Part shown: positions 1-8,101 of the stretch, piece after piece
How positions within the stretch are numbered: position 1 is the first letter of the stretch
Layout of the letters: the number at the start of each line of letters is the position of its first letter
Assembly (NCBI GenBank): GCA_035361075.1
Contig: DAOSBX010000031.1
Span: forward strand, 24,594 to 40,252
DNA from: Candidatus Hydrogenedens sp.
GTDB lineage: Bacteria; Hydrogenedentota; Hydrogenedentia; Hydrogenedentales; Hydrogenedentaceae
Direction: 5' to 3'
DNA: 15,659 bases
The notes under the pieces: model-generated
What the model was told of the DNA's origin: nothing
Seen by the model: the letters and a program-made list of their open reading frames with translations, nothing else
The model's database searches: none
Program-made: the position numbers and the translations under genes

Positions 1-77
1 CAACACAAAATTTAAATATAATACATTCTTGTTTTCAAAAAAGATACCGAACATTAGAACGTTAGAAAGGAAACCTC

Positions 78-1868
78 ATGAAAATGTTGCTATTCTCAAC
101 AATCCTATTTATCAGCATCTGTTTTTATATATCTCACTCTGCAACAGCAGAGGCTATCCCACGTCCCGAACACCCACGTCCAGATATGATGCGTGAGCAG
201 TGGGTTAACCTGAATGGTATCTGGGAATTTGCAGAAACGGACGACAATAACGCCTCATTTTTAGAGGCAAATGCTGTATTTCCAGACCGCATTCAGGTTC
301 CATTTTGCCGAGAAAGTGAATTATCTGGGCTTAATCGCAAACAGTTTGTTCGCAATGTATGGTATCGTCGAACCATATCCGTCCCTTTTGAAAATTGGAA
401 AGAACATCGTGTCTTATTTCATATTGGTGCCTGTGATTGGCATACACGAATCTGGTGGAATGGGAATTTATGTGGAGAGCACTTTGGCGGTAGTGCCCCT
501 ATTACCTGCGATGTAACACCATTTATAAAAGAAGGGGAGAACGTTATTATTGTTCATGCCTTTGATGATGTTCGCACTGGTCTTCAAGCGGGTGGCAAAC
601 AATCACCCAAGCCAGAAAGTTTTGGGTGTGTCTATACTCGGACGACAGGTATCTGGCAAACAGTATGGTTAGAATTAGTTGGTACGTCCTATATCGAACG
701 ATTCAAAGTATACCCAGATATGGATAAGGGTCAAATAACCCTTCATGCTCTCTGTCGGGGCGATTTGCCAGAAGGCTTGTCATTAACAGCGGAAGCGTTT
801 TTCAATGGTGCAAATGTGGGCAATGCGACAGTAAAATTAAATGGCGACACAGCCCAATTAGTATTACCTCTCCAAGTGGTTAACGTATGGGAGCCAGGCA
901 AACCTGAACTATACGACCTAAAACTAACCTTAAAAAAAGGTAATGTGGTAGTTGACAGATTAAACTCCTACTTTGGGTTGCGGAAATTGACATTAGAAGG
1001 ACGTAAATTTCTTATTAATGGCAAACCTGTCTTTCATCGTACCGTCCTCGACCAGGGCTTTTACCCCGATGGGATTTGGACTGCACCGACAGACGAAGAA
1101 CTTCGTGCCGACATAGAACGTTCTATGCAAGCAGGTTTTAATGGGGCACGTCTTCATCAGAAAGTATTTGAACCACGTTTCTTATACTGGGCAGATAAAT
1201 TAGGGTATATTGTTTGGGGTGAGTTTCCAGACTGGCAATTCGACCATAAGAATACTGCAGGACAGTTACATTATATTAACGAGTGGCGTGAAATAGTCGA
1301 ACGCGATTTTAACCATCCCGCAATTATTGGCTGGTGCCCGTTTAATGAGACACCAAAAGAAGCAGTGCCTTTGCAGGGAGTTATTCTTGAATTAACCCGT
1401 GCCATTGACTCAACCCGACCTGTGCTGGAAGCCAGTGGATGGACTCACGGCTACCCTAAGCCAATGCTTATCGATGCCCATGATTATGAGCAAGACCCCG
1501 TAAAATTCAAAGCCAAATGGGATACAATTGCGGACAATCCTAAGAAGCCCGATTGCTCCTATGCAGAAACACGTCCTGTCCCATTTTTCATTAGTGAATA
1601 TGGTGGAATTGGCTGGAATGTGGAACAAGGTGGTTGGGGATATGGCAACAATCCGAAGACATTAGAGGAATTTTACCAGAGATTGGACGGGCTCACAAAG
1701 GCAATTCTGGATAACCCCTACATGTTCGGCTTCTGCTATACGCAGTTATATAACATTGAGCAAGAACAAAATGGAATTTATACATACGACCGTAAACCGA
1801 AATTTGACCTTGACCGTATCCGTGCCATTTTTTCTGCAGAATCCGCCTACGAAAAATCTAATAAGTAA
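78..1868 (+). CDS. Secreted glycoside hydrolase family 2 protein (beta-galactosidase/beta-glucuronidase-like)
   Basis: Predicted 596-residue exported glycosidase that would cleave a beta-linked sugar from an oligosaccharide or glycoconjugate outside the cytoplasm. Residues 1-24 form a signal peptide (basic start, hydrophobic stretch, cleavage near SATA). Residues about 40-200 match the GH2 jelly-roll sugar-binding domain (LNGIWEF near 45-51), about 205-300 the Ig-like GH2 domain, and about 305-585 the TIM barrel. The GH2 acid/base motif is visible as NHPAIIGWCPFNE with Asn423-Glu424, and the nucleophile as Glu507 in ISEYGG. At about 600 residues it is a short GH2 without the large C-terminal LacZ domains. 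The start is supported by AGAAAGG at 64-70, 7 nt before ATG. A TATAAT at 17-22 may be its -10 box, but the -35 would lie outside the window. Substrate cannot be told from sequence alone; beta-galactosidase, glucuronidase and mannosidase subtypes are all possible. Confidence 0.9.
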   Translation: MKMLLFSTILFISICFYISHSATAEAIPRPEHPRPDMMREQWVNLNGIWEFAETDDNNASFLEANAVFPDRIQVPFCRESELSGLNRKQFVRNVWYRRTISVPFENWKEHRVLFHIGACDWHTRIWWNGNLCGEHFGGSAPITCDVTPFIKEGENVIIVHAFDDVRTGLQAGGKQSPKPESFGCVYTRTTGIWQTVWLELVGTSYIERFKVYPDMDKGQITLHALCRGDLPEGLSLTAEAFFNGANVGNATVKLNGDTAQLVLPLQVVNVWEPGKPELYDLKLTLKKGNVVVDRLNSYFGLRKLTLEGRKFLINGKPVFHRTVLDQGFYPDGIWTAPTDEELRADIERSMQAGFNGARLHQKVFEPRFLYWADKLGYIVWGEFPDWQFDHKNTAGQLHYINEWREIVERDFNHPAIIGWCPFNETPKEAVPLQGVILELTRAIDSTRPVLEASGWTHGYPKPMLIDAHDYEQDPVKFKAKWDTIADNPKKPDCSYAETRPVPFFISEYGGIGWNVEQGGWGYGNNPKTLEEFYQRLDGLTKAILDNPYMFGFCYTQLYNIEQEQNGIYTYDRKPKFDLDRIRAIFSAESAYEKSNK

Positions 1869-1883
1869 AAGAGGTTTAACCCC

Positions 1884-1913
1884 GACCTGTCCGACCCGTC
1901 CGACTGGTCTGAC
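1884..1913 (+). repeat. 9-nt-period tandem repeat, copy A (intergenic)
   Basis: Three full 9-nt units and a partial one lie between two convergent genes: GACCTGTCC, GACCCGTCC, GACTGGTCT, then GAC. Each unit carries an imperfect dyad GAC-nn-GTC followed by one pyrimidine. Related arrays occur at 5671-5713 and 11300-11335. Function is unknown. No stable hairpin or T-run is seen here, so it is not an obvious terminator for the two genes that converge on it. Confidence 0.8.
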
Positions 1914-1923
1914 AAAACTCCTT

Positions 1924-2970
1924 TTATATCCAGTCAATAGAAGCCTTTATCAACTTTCCTGCTCCAGAAGCAACCATATCAAAAGCCAAACTCGTCTGTT
2001 CAGGCGGGAAATGGTGTGTTAATATCGGTTCAATCTTAATTTTCCCCTGTCGTATTAGTTCGATGGTACTCGGAAAGTTATACCTAAACCGCCGACACCA
2101 TTGTAATTTCAGTTCACGACGTCGTGCAATACTAACAGGGATAGGGTCGTAATCCTTCCCAGAAATTCCCACCAATACACATCTTCCAGCAGGTTTAGCA
2201 CCATGGCAAGCAATAACAATCCCTTCTGAACTGTTTGTGCAATCAAACGTTACATCAAACCCATGATGCTCTGTGATTTTATTGCACCAATCTATACTTT
2301 CTTGGGTCGGTTCACTGGAAATCGGAGTAAGACTTTTATGGGCACCTAATTGTATCGCAATGGCACTACGGTAAAGATTTAAATCTATTCCTGCTACCAG
2401 AGAAGCACCACTTAACAGCAATAACTGTACAGTTAATAGTCCTATGGAGCCGAGACCTACTACCAGTGCTGTTTCGCCAGGATGAAAGCAAGCCAATTCT
2501 ACCGCATGCAAGGCAACTGCTGTTGGCTCTACCATTGCGGAAATAGGAGCGGACATCGTATCAGGAACCGAGAAACACATCCGTGCTGGTACCGAAATAA
2601 ATTCGGATAGAGCACCATCACAACCAGGTCCCCCTAAAAATTTCATAAATGGACAAACATTATAATGCCCCTTATTACAAAACTCACATTCCCCGCAAGG
2701 TATCCCTGGCTCCACTGCTACCCGTTTACCGACCAGATGTTCAAATTGCGAACCTTTAACTTCAATAACGTTACCAGCGAATTCATGCCCTAACACCAAT
2801 GGTGGCGAGATATGCTGGTCTCCAATTTTACCTTCTACGTAGTAATGAATATCCGAGCCACATATTCCGACAGATTCCACCTGAACTAATGCCTCACCAT
2901 CTTTTGGGATAGGTTTTGGCTTCTCAATAATTTGTATATTTTTGGGTCCGAGCCAGCAAGCACACTTCAT
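1924..2970 (-). CDS. Zinc-dependent medium-chain dehydrogenase, sorbitol/L-iditol dehydrogenase-like
   Basis: 348-residue cytosolic NAD(P)-dependent polyol or alcohol dehydrogenase of the MDR superfamily. Catalytic zinc ligands are seen as Cys37 (GICGSDIH), His62-Glu63 (GHEF) and Glu148 (VEPTAVALHA), the pattern of the sorbitol/xylitol dehydrogenase branch. Structural-zinc cysteines are at 92, 95, 98 and 106. The Rossmann motif GLGSIG is at 172-177, and Asp196 at the end of the second strand suggests preference for NAD over NADP. The C-terminal RRFRYNFPSTIELI segment is typical of SDH-like proteins. Length is normal. The start has an AAAGGGA ribosome binding site a few bases upstream. It lies 62 nt downstream of the transporter gene on the same strand with no obvious terminator between, so co-transcription is likely. 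The true substrate (sorbitol, L-iditol, threonine or another polyol) is not settled by sequence. Confidence 0.88.
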   Translation of the reverse strand: MKCACWLGPKNIQIIEKPKPIPKDGEALVQVESVGICGSDIHYYVEGKIGDQHISPPLVLGHEFAGNVIEVKGSQFEHLVGKRVAVEPGIPCGECEFCNKGHYNVCPFMKFLGGPGCDGALSEFISVPARMCFSVPDTMSAPISAMVEPTAVALHAVELACFHPGETALVVGLGSIGLLTVQLLLLSGASLVAGIDLNLYRSAIAIQLGAHKSLTPISSEPTQESIDWCNKITEHHGFDVTFDCTNSSEGIVIACHGAKPAGRCVLVGISGKDYDPIPVSIARRRELKLQWCRRFRYNFPSTIELIRQGKIKIEPILTHHFPPEQTSLAFDMVASGAGKLIKASIDWI

Positions 2971-3032
2971 TTGCTTCCCTTTGCGTTTTATTACATATTC
3001 ATTTGTAACGAAGATTTAAGATATAGTTCGTT

Positions 3033-5510
3033 TTATCGAATGACATTCAATACAATTTCAGCACGTTCCGCAATATTAACAATGTGGTCGCTAATACGTT
3101 CTAAATGTCCTAAAACATCCAAGAACACAACCCCAGCCTTTACAGAACATTCACCTGTATCCAAACGATGAACATGGTTCTCGGTGAAATGGTGAACAAG
3201 TTCCTGAACTTTTCCACCTATAAAAATAGATTTTTGTGCAGAGTCAATGTCATGCTTTTCAAATGTTTGAAATAGAAATTCCATCTGTTCATTTAATGTG
3301 TGCTGAAGTTCACGAATTTCGTTCAAAGCAGATGATGTTAAAGTCAGTTCATTCTGTTTCAAGATGTGGTAAAGTTCAATAAAGGCTTCCGCATGGTCAC
3401 CCAATCGTTCCGCATCGTTAACAGCATGGATTAAAGCAGGGATTAATTTCGATTGAGACGGTTCTAATTCTTTTCGAGATAGTTCTACAAGATATTCCGT
3501 TATATCATGTTGGAGACGGTCAATTAATATTTCGCGTTCCTGAATACGTTGGATTAACGGTTCTTTCCCTGTGCAGAACAGTTCACATGCATCATTGATG
3601 GAGTTTTGTCCTTTGCGAATCATATATGTGACTTCTTTTACCGCTTGTTCAAGAGCAAATAGTGGTGAATTTAAAAGTTTCGGTTCGAGATATTCAAGCA
3701 CTGTTTCTCGATCCTCTCGAGTGGTTGGGATAATCAACATGCAAAGTTTTGCATGTAAATTGACAAAAGGCAGGAATAGGAATGCATTGATAATGTTGAA
3801 CAAACTATGTGCATTCGCAGCATGTCGTACAATATTTTCTGGATGTTGAGAAAACACATTTCCTGGAGTTACCCAATCTACAATTCCTAAAAATAACGGC
3901 TGATGGTTCCAGAGTGGGACAAAGAATAAGCCAAACATAATTAATGTCCCGATTACATTAAAGAAGGTATGAGCCAACGCTGTACGCTTCGCATTACGGT
4001 TCGCATTCAATGCTGCAAGGTTCGCCGTGATAGTCGTTCCGATGTTATCCCCGAGAATAAGCGGAACCGCTGTATAAAAATTAATGAGCCCCTGAGCACA
4101 AAGTGCTTGCACAAGACCTACCGTAGCACTACTGGACTGAATAATACAGGTTGCTATGGTTCCAATGAGAATACACATAAGCGTTGGCACTAATGGCATG
4201 ACCCCTTGGGCATCAGGGGAACAATCGAACTTATGAAACCACTGTATAAACTCGGTACTGTAACGTAACGGTTTTAGCACATCGGACATGATGGTCAAGC
4301 CAAGAAATAATAAACCAAACCCGAGAATGGCTTGTCCGAAGGCCTTTACCTTTGCATTTTTAGGAATCCACATCATGATGAATCCGATTGCAATTGCAGG
4401 TAAGGATAACGTCTCTAACCGAAAAGCAATCAATTGTGCCGTGACAGTCGTACCGATGTTTGCACCATAAATTACACCGATAGCCTGCTTCGATGAAAGC
4501 ATCCCCGCATTGACAAAACCGACAGTCATTACTGTAGTTGCAGAAGAGGATTGAACAAGAGCAGTGGTAATAGTCCCTGCTAACAATGCAGTCACACGAT
4601 TTTGTGTCATAAATTGAAGGATGGCTTTCAATTTGCGGTCTGCAGCTAATTGAATGCCTGACGACATCAAGGTCATCCCATAAATGAATACCGCAAGTCC
4701 ACCCAGTAACGTTACTAATAGCCCCCATTTATTCATCCCCATCACTTTGAACTCCAAAGACCTTGTATCAAATCGGTCTCTGGGGGTTATATCGGGTCGT
4801 GTATCACGAATTTCAATGGAGGCATAATTTATTCCTGTCTCGTTCCCTAATTTCCAAGAGGTAACTGCCTTACCTTCATCGTCAGTAAGTATATGTGTAT
4901 TTTTAACCGAGGCACCTTTGGAAGAACCCTCAACACGGAAAAAGACTTCCACTCCTTTTGCAGGTGAACCATCACTATTGACCAATCGAACACCAAAAGA
5001 ATCAATGGTACCCCCTGCTACCGATTCCTTTGAAGATAAAATTTTTTCTACACCACCAATAGCACGTAATCGGGCAGGTTTAACATTCGGGAAATCTGGT
5101 AACGATGCCTCTACCCAAATGTCTCCACACCAATTCCCTAATTTTAATAACGCAGAGGCGGAACCCCCTGCATCCGTTATAACCTCTGCTTTAGGTTGGT
5201 TCGTTTTGGTAAATACAGCACCCGTATCCTCGTTAAGAACTCTGAATAAGACTCGAACACCACCAATGCCCTTTCTGCCTCCTTCACCACCAAGTAGACC
5301 TTTCTGAATTGCACTCTCTACCGTAACACGAAACGGCTGAGGCAACGTCTCACCATGCATACATACCTGATTATCACCACTTGCATATTCATCTGGCACA
5401 ACCCTTTCAGGTGATAGACTCCCCGAATCACAACCTGTAAATACAAAAATAAGAAGTGTAAAAAGGAGAATAGCCATAGAAAATACACGAAGAGAGAAAA
5501 TATGAAACAT
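3033..5510 (-). CDS. Na/Pi-cotransporter family protein with N-terminal lipoprotein Ig-like region and C-terminal PhoU-like domain
   Basis: Predicted Na+/phosphate symporter of the NptA/YjbB type. I choose the ATG at 5510 (825 residues): AGAGGA lies about 5 nt upstream, and this start gives a clean lipoprotein signal ending in VFTGC with the lipid-modified Cys at 27. An in-frame ATG at 5603 would add 31 polar residues before the signal, although a GGGGAG lies upstream of it. Residues about 55-150 and 165-258 look like two Ig-like (Big_1-type) repeats. Then comes a multi-pass membrane core with the duplicated Na/Pi signature, QSSSATT at about 320 and QSSSAT at about 458, each followed by a G(A/D)NIGTT motif. 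Residues about 620-825 are helical and PhoU-like. An Ig-bearing lipoprotein head on such a transporter is unusual. Divergent from the capsid gene block, and upstream of the dehydrogenase in a likely two-gene operon. Confidence 0.88.
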   Translation of the reverse strand: MFHIFSLRVFSMAILLFTLLIFVFTGCDSGSLSPERVVPDEYASGDNQVCMHGETLPQPFRVTVESAIQKGLLGGEGGRKGIGGVRVLFRVLNEDTGAVFTKTNQPKAEVITDAGGSASALLKLGNWCGDIWVEASLPDFPNVKPARLRAIGGVEKILSSKESVAGGTIDSFGVRLVNSDGSPAKGVEVFFRVEGSSKGASVKNTHILTDDEGKAVTSWKLGNETGINYASIEIRDTRPDITPRDRFDTRSLEFKVMGMNKWGLLVTLLGGLAVFIYGMTLMSSGIQLAADRKLKAILQFMTQNRVTALLAGTITTALVQSSSATTVMTVGFVNAGMLSSKQAIGVIYGANIGTTVTAQLIAFRLETLSLPAIAIGFIMMWIPKNAKVKAFGQAILGFGLLFLGLTIMSDVLKPLRYSTEFIQWFHKFDCSPDAQGVMPLVPTLMCILIGTIATCIIQSSSATVGLVQALCAQGLINFYTAVPLILGDNIGTTITANLAALNANRNAKRTALAHTFFNVIGTLIMFGLFFVPLWNHQPLFLGIVDWVTPGNVFSQHPENIVRHAANAHSLFNIINAFLFLPFVNLHAKLCMLIIPTTREDRETVLEYLEPKLLNSPLFALEQAVKEVTYMIRKGQNSINDACELFCTGKEPLIQRIQEREILIDRLQHDITEYLVELSRKELEPSQSKLIPALIHAVNDAERLGDHAEAFIELYHILKQNELTLTSSALNEIRELQHTLNEQMEFLFQTFEKHDIDSAQKSIFIGGKVQELVHHFTENHVHRLDTGECSVKAGVVFLDVLGHLERISDHIVNIAERAEIVLNVIR

Positions 5511-5627
5511 GGATTTCCTCTGCATAAAAATCCGTTTTAATGGCAAACCCCAGACCTCTTTATTCGAAGCCCAAAAACAATTTTGGTATTTGTCTAAAAT
5601 CATAAATTTTTTTTACTCCCCACGTTT

Positions 5628-5657
5628 ATTATACAGAAAAGCAATCTACTTAGTCAA
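5628..5657 (-). promoter_or_regulatory. Sigma70-like promoter for the Na/Pi transporter operon
   Basis: Read on the minus strand: TTGACT (5657-5652), 18-nt spacer, TATAAT (5633-5628). The predicted start of transcription is near 5621. That would leave almost no leader before the ATG at 5603 but about 110 nt before the ATG at 5510, which supports the downstream start. Confidence 0.75.
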
Positions 5658-5670
5658 TCTCAAATGTTTT

Positions 5671-5713
5671 GTCCGACGTGCCTGACGTGTCCAACTCGTC
5701 TGACGTATCTACC
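5671..5713 (+). repeat. 9-nt-period tandem repeat, copy B (intergenic)
   Basis: Four 9-nt units plus flanking partial units: GACGTGCCT, GACGTGTCC, AACTCGTCT, GACGTATCT, preceded by GTCC and followed by ACC. Same period, orientation and GAC-nn-GTC core as copies A and C. It lies just outside the minus-strand -35 box of the transporter promoter and about 100 nt before the first capsid-module gene, so it could act on either divergent unit. This is inference only. Confidence 0.8.
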
Positions 5714-5811
5714 CCCCAATAACCTATTCTCTATCAATAAGTTAAACCCTGTTCAGGGCAAAATACTCACTCTTATTTATAGAGCAATTTTACAAAGGAA
5801 AAGGAATAGTT

Positions 5812-7092
5812 ATGGGCATATATCCAGAAAAAGCATTAACATGGTTATATCGTTTATTATCCCTGAAAGGCTCAAATAGCCCTTCTAATACAAAGGCAAA
5901 ACCTGCAAATGCAATTCGCCACTCCCTGATATTTGATACCCCTAATCCTTTGTCATATAACTTCGTCCCGCTACCAGACCATATCCCCTTTTTTATGCTC
6001 GAAGTTTACAGATACTTGCGTGATTCCATTCCCGACCTGTCCGATGCAGTCTGGACATGGAAACGACTTTGTAATAATGGCTTCGACCTACAGTGGGGAA
6101 ACGAAGTAACAGAGGCGAAACTTGCTCAGGCAAAACGGATAATTGAACAGTTAAACCAGCGAATAAATAGTGGTGATGGTGGTCTTACAAATTTGCTGGA
6201 TATTATATATACCTCACTATTTACCTATGGGGCATCCGCCCTTGAAATTGTTTTTTCACCTTCCAGCAATTACATTCAGGATATAGTCCCGATTGATGTC
6301 TGGACTATCCGCTTCCGTTGGGAAGACCATTCATGGCAGGCATACCAGATTTATGGGAATGAAACAATCCATTTGCCATCAGAACGATTCGTATATATAG
6401 CCTTAGACCGTGATGGAACAAACCCTTACGGTCGTTCCTTATTTCGTGCTTTGCCCTTTGTAATCAAGGTTCAACAGAGACTTATGGAGGATATGGCACG
6501 TGCAATGCATAACGCAGGCTGGGCACGACTCCATGTGCAGTATAAACCCGAAGCAAAACTACCAGAAGAAAGTGAAGAGGAATATCAGAACCGAATGGAG
6601 GCAAACTTGGCTGAGATTCGGGAACAAATGAGCAATTTAGGCGTTGACCAAAATGTCGTTACCTATGATAATGTAGGAATTTCTGTGGTTCAAGGGGCAC
6701 AACGCTATCCTGCCTATTACGATACACAGCGAGCCATTGAAGAACAAATCATCACAGGCACACACATGATGCCCATCTTGTTAGGTCGGAATTATGGAAC
6801 GACAGAGACCTATGGGACGGTGCAATATGAGATTATCAATCGTCAGGTAGAGACTATCAATCGCTCCATCGCTCGAATATTAGAGCGGATTTATCGTTTA
6901 GAGTTGGCACTTGCAGGTGTTCAGGTAGAATTGACGGTTCAGCCACGTTCCAATTGCACTTCAGATGCCCAAAAACAATCACTGGTCGAAACAAGACGGG
7001 TGAATGAGTTATTGCAATTGTTGCAGGCTGGAATCATTAGTATTGAAGAAGTCCGTAATCAACTTCGTCACATGAACATTTTATCTTCATAA
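5812..7092 (+). CDS. Phage portal protein, DUF935/Mu gp29-like
   Basis: 426-residue portal-type protein, which in phages forms the dodecameric ring at one capsid vertex through which DNA passes. Seen in sequence: a conserved-looking wing/stem segment with DGTNPYGRSLFRAL at 201-214 (a portal hallmark, NPYG-S), an amphipathic stem after it (about 215-240), an acidic helical stretch about 248-275, and the typical MMPILLGRNYGTTETYG region at 319-335 followed by a long helix. Length is in the DUF935 range (about 400-500 residues). Ribosome binding site AAGGA at 5801-5805, 6 nt before ATG. First gene of the capsid block. Its usual partner, the large terminase gene, is absent upstream; the next gene that way is the divergent transporter. 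The ORF is uninterrupted, which argues against simple decay. Confidence 0.85.
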   Translation: MGIYPEKALTWLYRLLSLKGSNSPSNTKAKPANAIRHSLIFDTPNPLSYNFVPLPDHIPFFMLEVYRYLRDSIPDLSDAVWTWKRLCNNGFDLQWGNEVTEAKLAQAKRIIEQLNQRINSGDGGLTNLLDIIYTSLFTYGASALEIVFSPSSNYIQDIVPIDVWTIRFRWEDHSWQAYQIYGNETIHLPSERFVYIALDRDGTNPYGRSLFRALPFVIKVQQRLMEDMARAMHNAGWARLHVQYKPEAKLPEESEEEYQNRMEANLAEIREQMSNLGVDQNVVTYDNVGISVVQGAQRYPAYYDTQRAIEEQIITGTHMMPILLGRNYGTTETYGTVQYEIINRQVETINRSIARILERIYRLELALAGVQVELTVQPRSNCTSDAQKQSLVETRRVNELLQLLQAGIISIEEVRNQLRHMNILSS

Positions 7093-7122
7093 ACAACAGA
7101 ACATCATAAAGGAGGTTTAACA

Positions 7123-7842
7123 ATGAGTATTTTGGACACACTTTGTTTCGCAGAACGCTGGGGTGAAGTTATATCACCCGCACGTACTCAATTATCAGCA
7201 GAAACGGAGACAGATGAAAATAAAGAAGTCAATCGCTACACCTTGCGAGAACTAAAACCAGAGGAATATGTCGTTTTTACCCTTGATTTATGCCACAATC
7301 AAATTGACCGTCATTTCAGTTGCTTTCCAGAAGAGGAATTGAACACCATCAATCGTCTTGTGCCAGGTAGACCTTTAATGGAGCGTCATGATTTAAGAGG
7401 CTCTTTACCTCGGGGCACCTTCTTCCGTTCAACATTATCTCGCAATGGAGATTATGTTTCAGTTCGTCCTAAAGTATATGTGCTATTGTTAGACGAAAAT
7501 CGGCACTTTATTGCAAATATCGAGGGTGGTATCTATCGGGAGACATCAATTGGCTTTTCATTTACCTTCCCTGAATGTTCTATCTGCGGTAAGGATATCC
7601 GTCAATGTATTCATGTGCCTGGCACAAAATATGATGGTAATTTGTGTTTCTATCACATTCGCGGGGTTCAGGATGTATTAGAAGGCTCGGTTGTTGCCTG
7701 TGGTTCTCAAGGAACATCCTTCATAACAGAAGCACGCTCCCAATTTGCAGAGCGGATGGCTGAAAAATCACAGAACATATTGGGTCTAAATTACTTTAAT
7801 GAATATAAAAATAGAAACCATAAATATTGGAGTTATGAATAA
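7123..7842 (+). CDS. Prohead-protease-like protein with Cys/His motif
   Basis: 239 residues. Position after portal and before the capsid genes, plus two motifs, suggest a phage prohead maturation protease, which cleaves scaffold or capsid N-termini inside the assembling shell. His89 in MERHDLRGSLPRGTFF resembles the catalytic His followed by the (I/P)G strand, and Ser142 in YRETSIGFSF resembles the catalytic Ser of the E(V/T)SIGF motif. Right after this comes Cys152-x2-Cys155, Cys162-x-His164 with VPGTKYDG, a probable metal-binding or disulfide insertion that I recall from related phage structural proteins. The C-terminal 50 residues are polar and may be removed or act as a tail. Ribosome binding site AAAGGAGG at 7108-7115, 7 nt before ATG. 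Alternative reading: a structural protein without protease activity. Confidence 0.62.
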   Translation: MSILDTLCFAERWGEVISPARTQLSAETETDENKEVNRYTLRELKPEEYVVFTLDLCHNQIDRHFSCFPEEELNTINRLVPGRPLMERHDLRGSLPRGTFFRSTLSRNGDYVSVRPKVYVLLLDENRHFIANIEGGIYRETSIGFSFTFPECSICGKDIRQCIHVPGTKYDGNLCFYHIRGVQDVLEGSVVACGSQGTSFITEARSQFAERMAEKSQNILGLNYFNEYKNRNHKYWSYE

Positions 7843-7879
7843 ATCATTGGGTCATCAAAACAGAAAAGGAGGTCTCAAA

Positions 7880-8086
7880 ATGCCACCAAAAATATCATTA
7901 ACCAATAAGAAAAAATCACCACAAGGATTTGAACTTATGAACCGCCTTTGTGAGGATATTTCCGAACTACGAGAACGAGTTTCACGTCTTGAACAGTCCC
8001 TTCTACGCGGATTGTGGCTACTTGTGGCTAATTTGTTAGGAGTAATCTTCTCCCTTGTTCAGCAAAACATGTTTAACAATTACTAA
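7880..8086 (+). CDS. Small coiled-coil membrane protein, XhlA/holin-accessory-like
   Basis: 68-residue protein. The ATG at 7880 is chosen because AAAAGGAGG lies 7 nt or so upstream; an in-frame ATG at 7799 overlaps the previous gene and has no such site. Residues 1-17 are basic and polar. Residues 20-42 form a short heptad-type coiled coil (ISELRERVSRLEQSLL), and 43-63 form one hydrophobic membrane segment (LWLLVANLLGVIFSL). A coiled coil followed by a C-terminal membrane anchor is the layout of hemolysin XhlA-type proteins that assist holins in prophages such as PBSX. It sits between the protease and phosphoesterase-like genes, away from the other lysis-type genes, so a role in tethering capsid parts to the membrane is also conceivable (inference). 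Confidence 0.6.
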   Translation: MPPKISLTNKKKSPQGFELMNRLCEDISELRERVSRLEQSLLRGLWLLVANLLGVIFSLVQQNMFNNY

Positions 8087-8101
8087 CGAAAGGAGGTGAA
8101 A

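Noticed and set aside
1884..1913. The 9-nt repeat arrays as CRISPR
   Set aside because: Units are contiguous with no spacers and far shorter than CRISPR repeats; no cas genes are present.
1756..2022. Reading frame through repeat copy A giving Thr/Pro-rich peptide
   Set aside because: Overlaps the end of the GH2 gene and the dehydrogenase gene; the Thr-Pro pattern is only the translation of the 9-nt repeat.
4360..4728. Cys-rich 122-residue minus-strand reading frame inside the transporter gene
   Set aside because: Fully inside the well-supported transporter frame, with no ribosome binding site; a shadow frame.
5747..5758. CCCTG-TT-CAGGG palindrome upstream of the portal gene as operator
   Set aside because: Only 5-bp arms and a single copy; not enough to call an operator, though its place in the leader region is suggestive.
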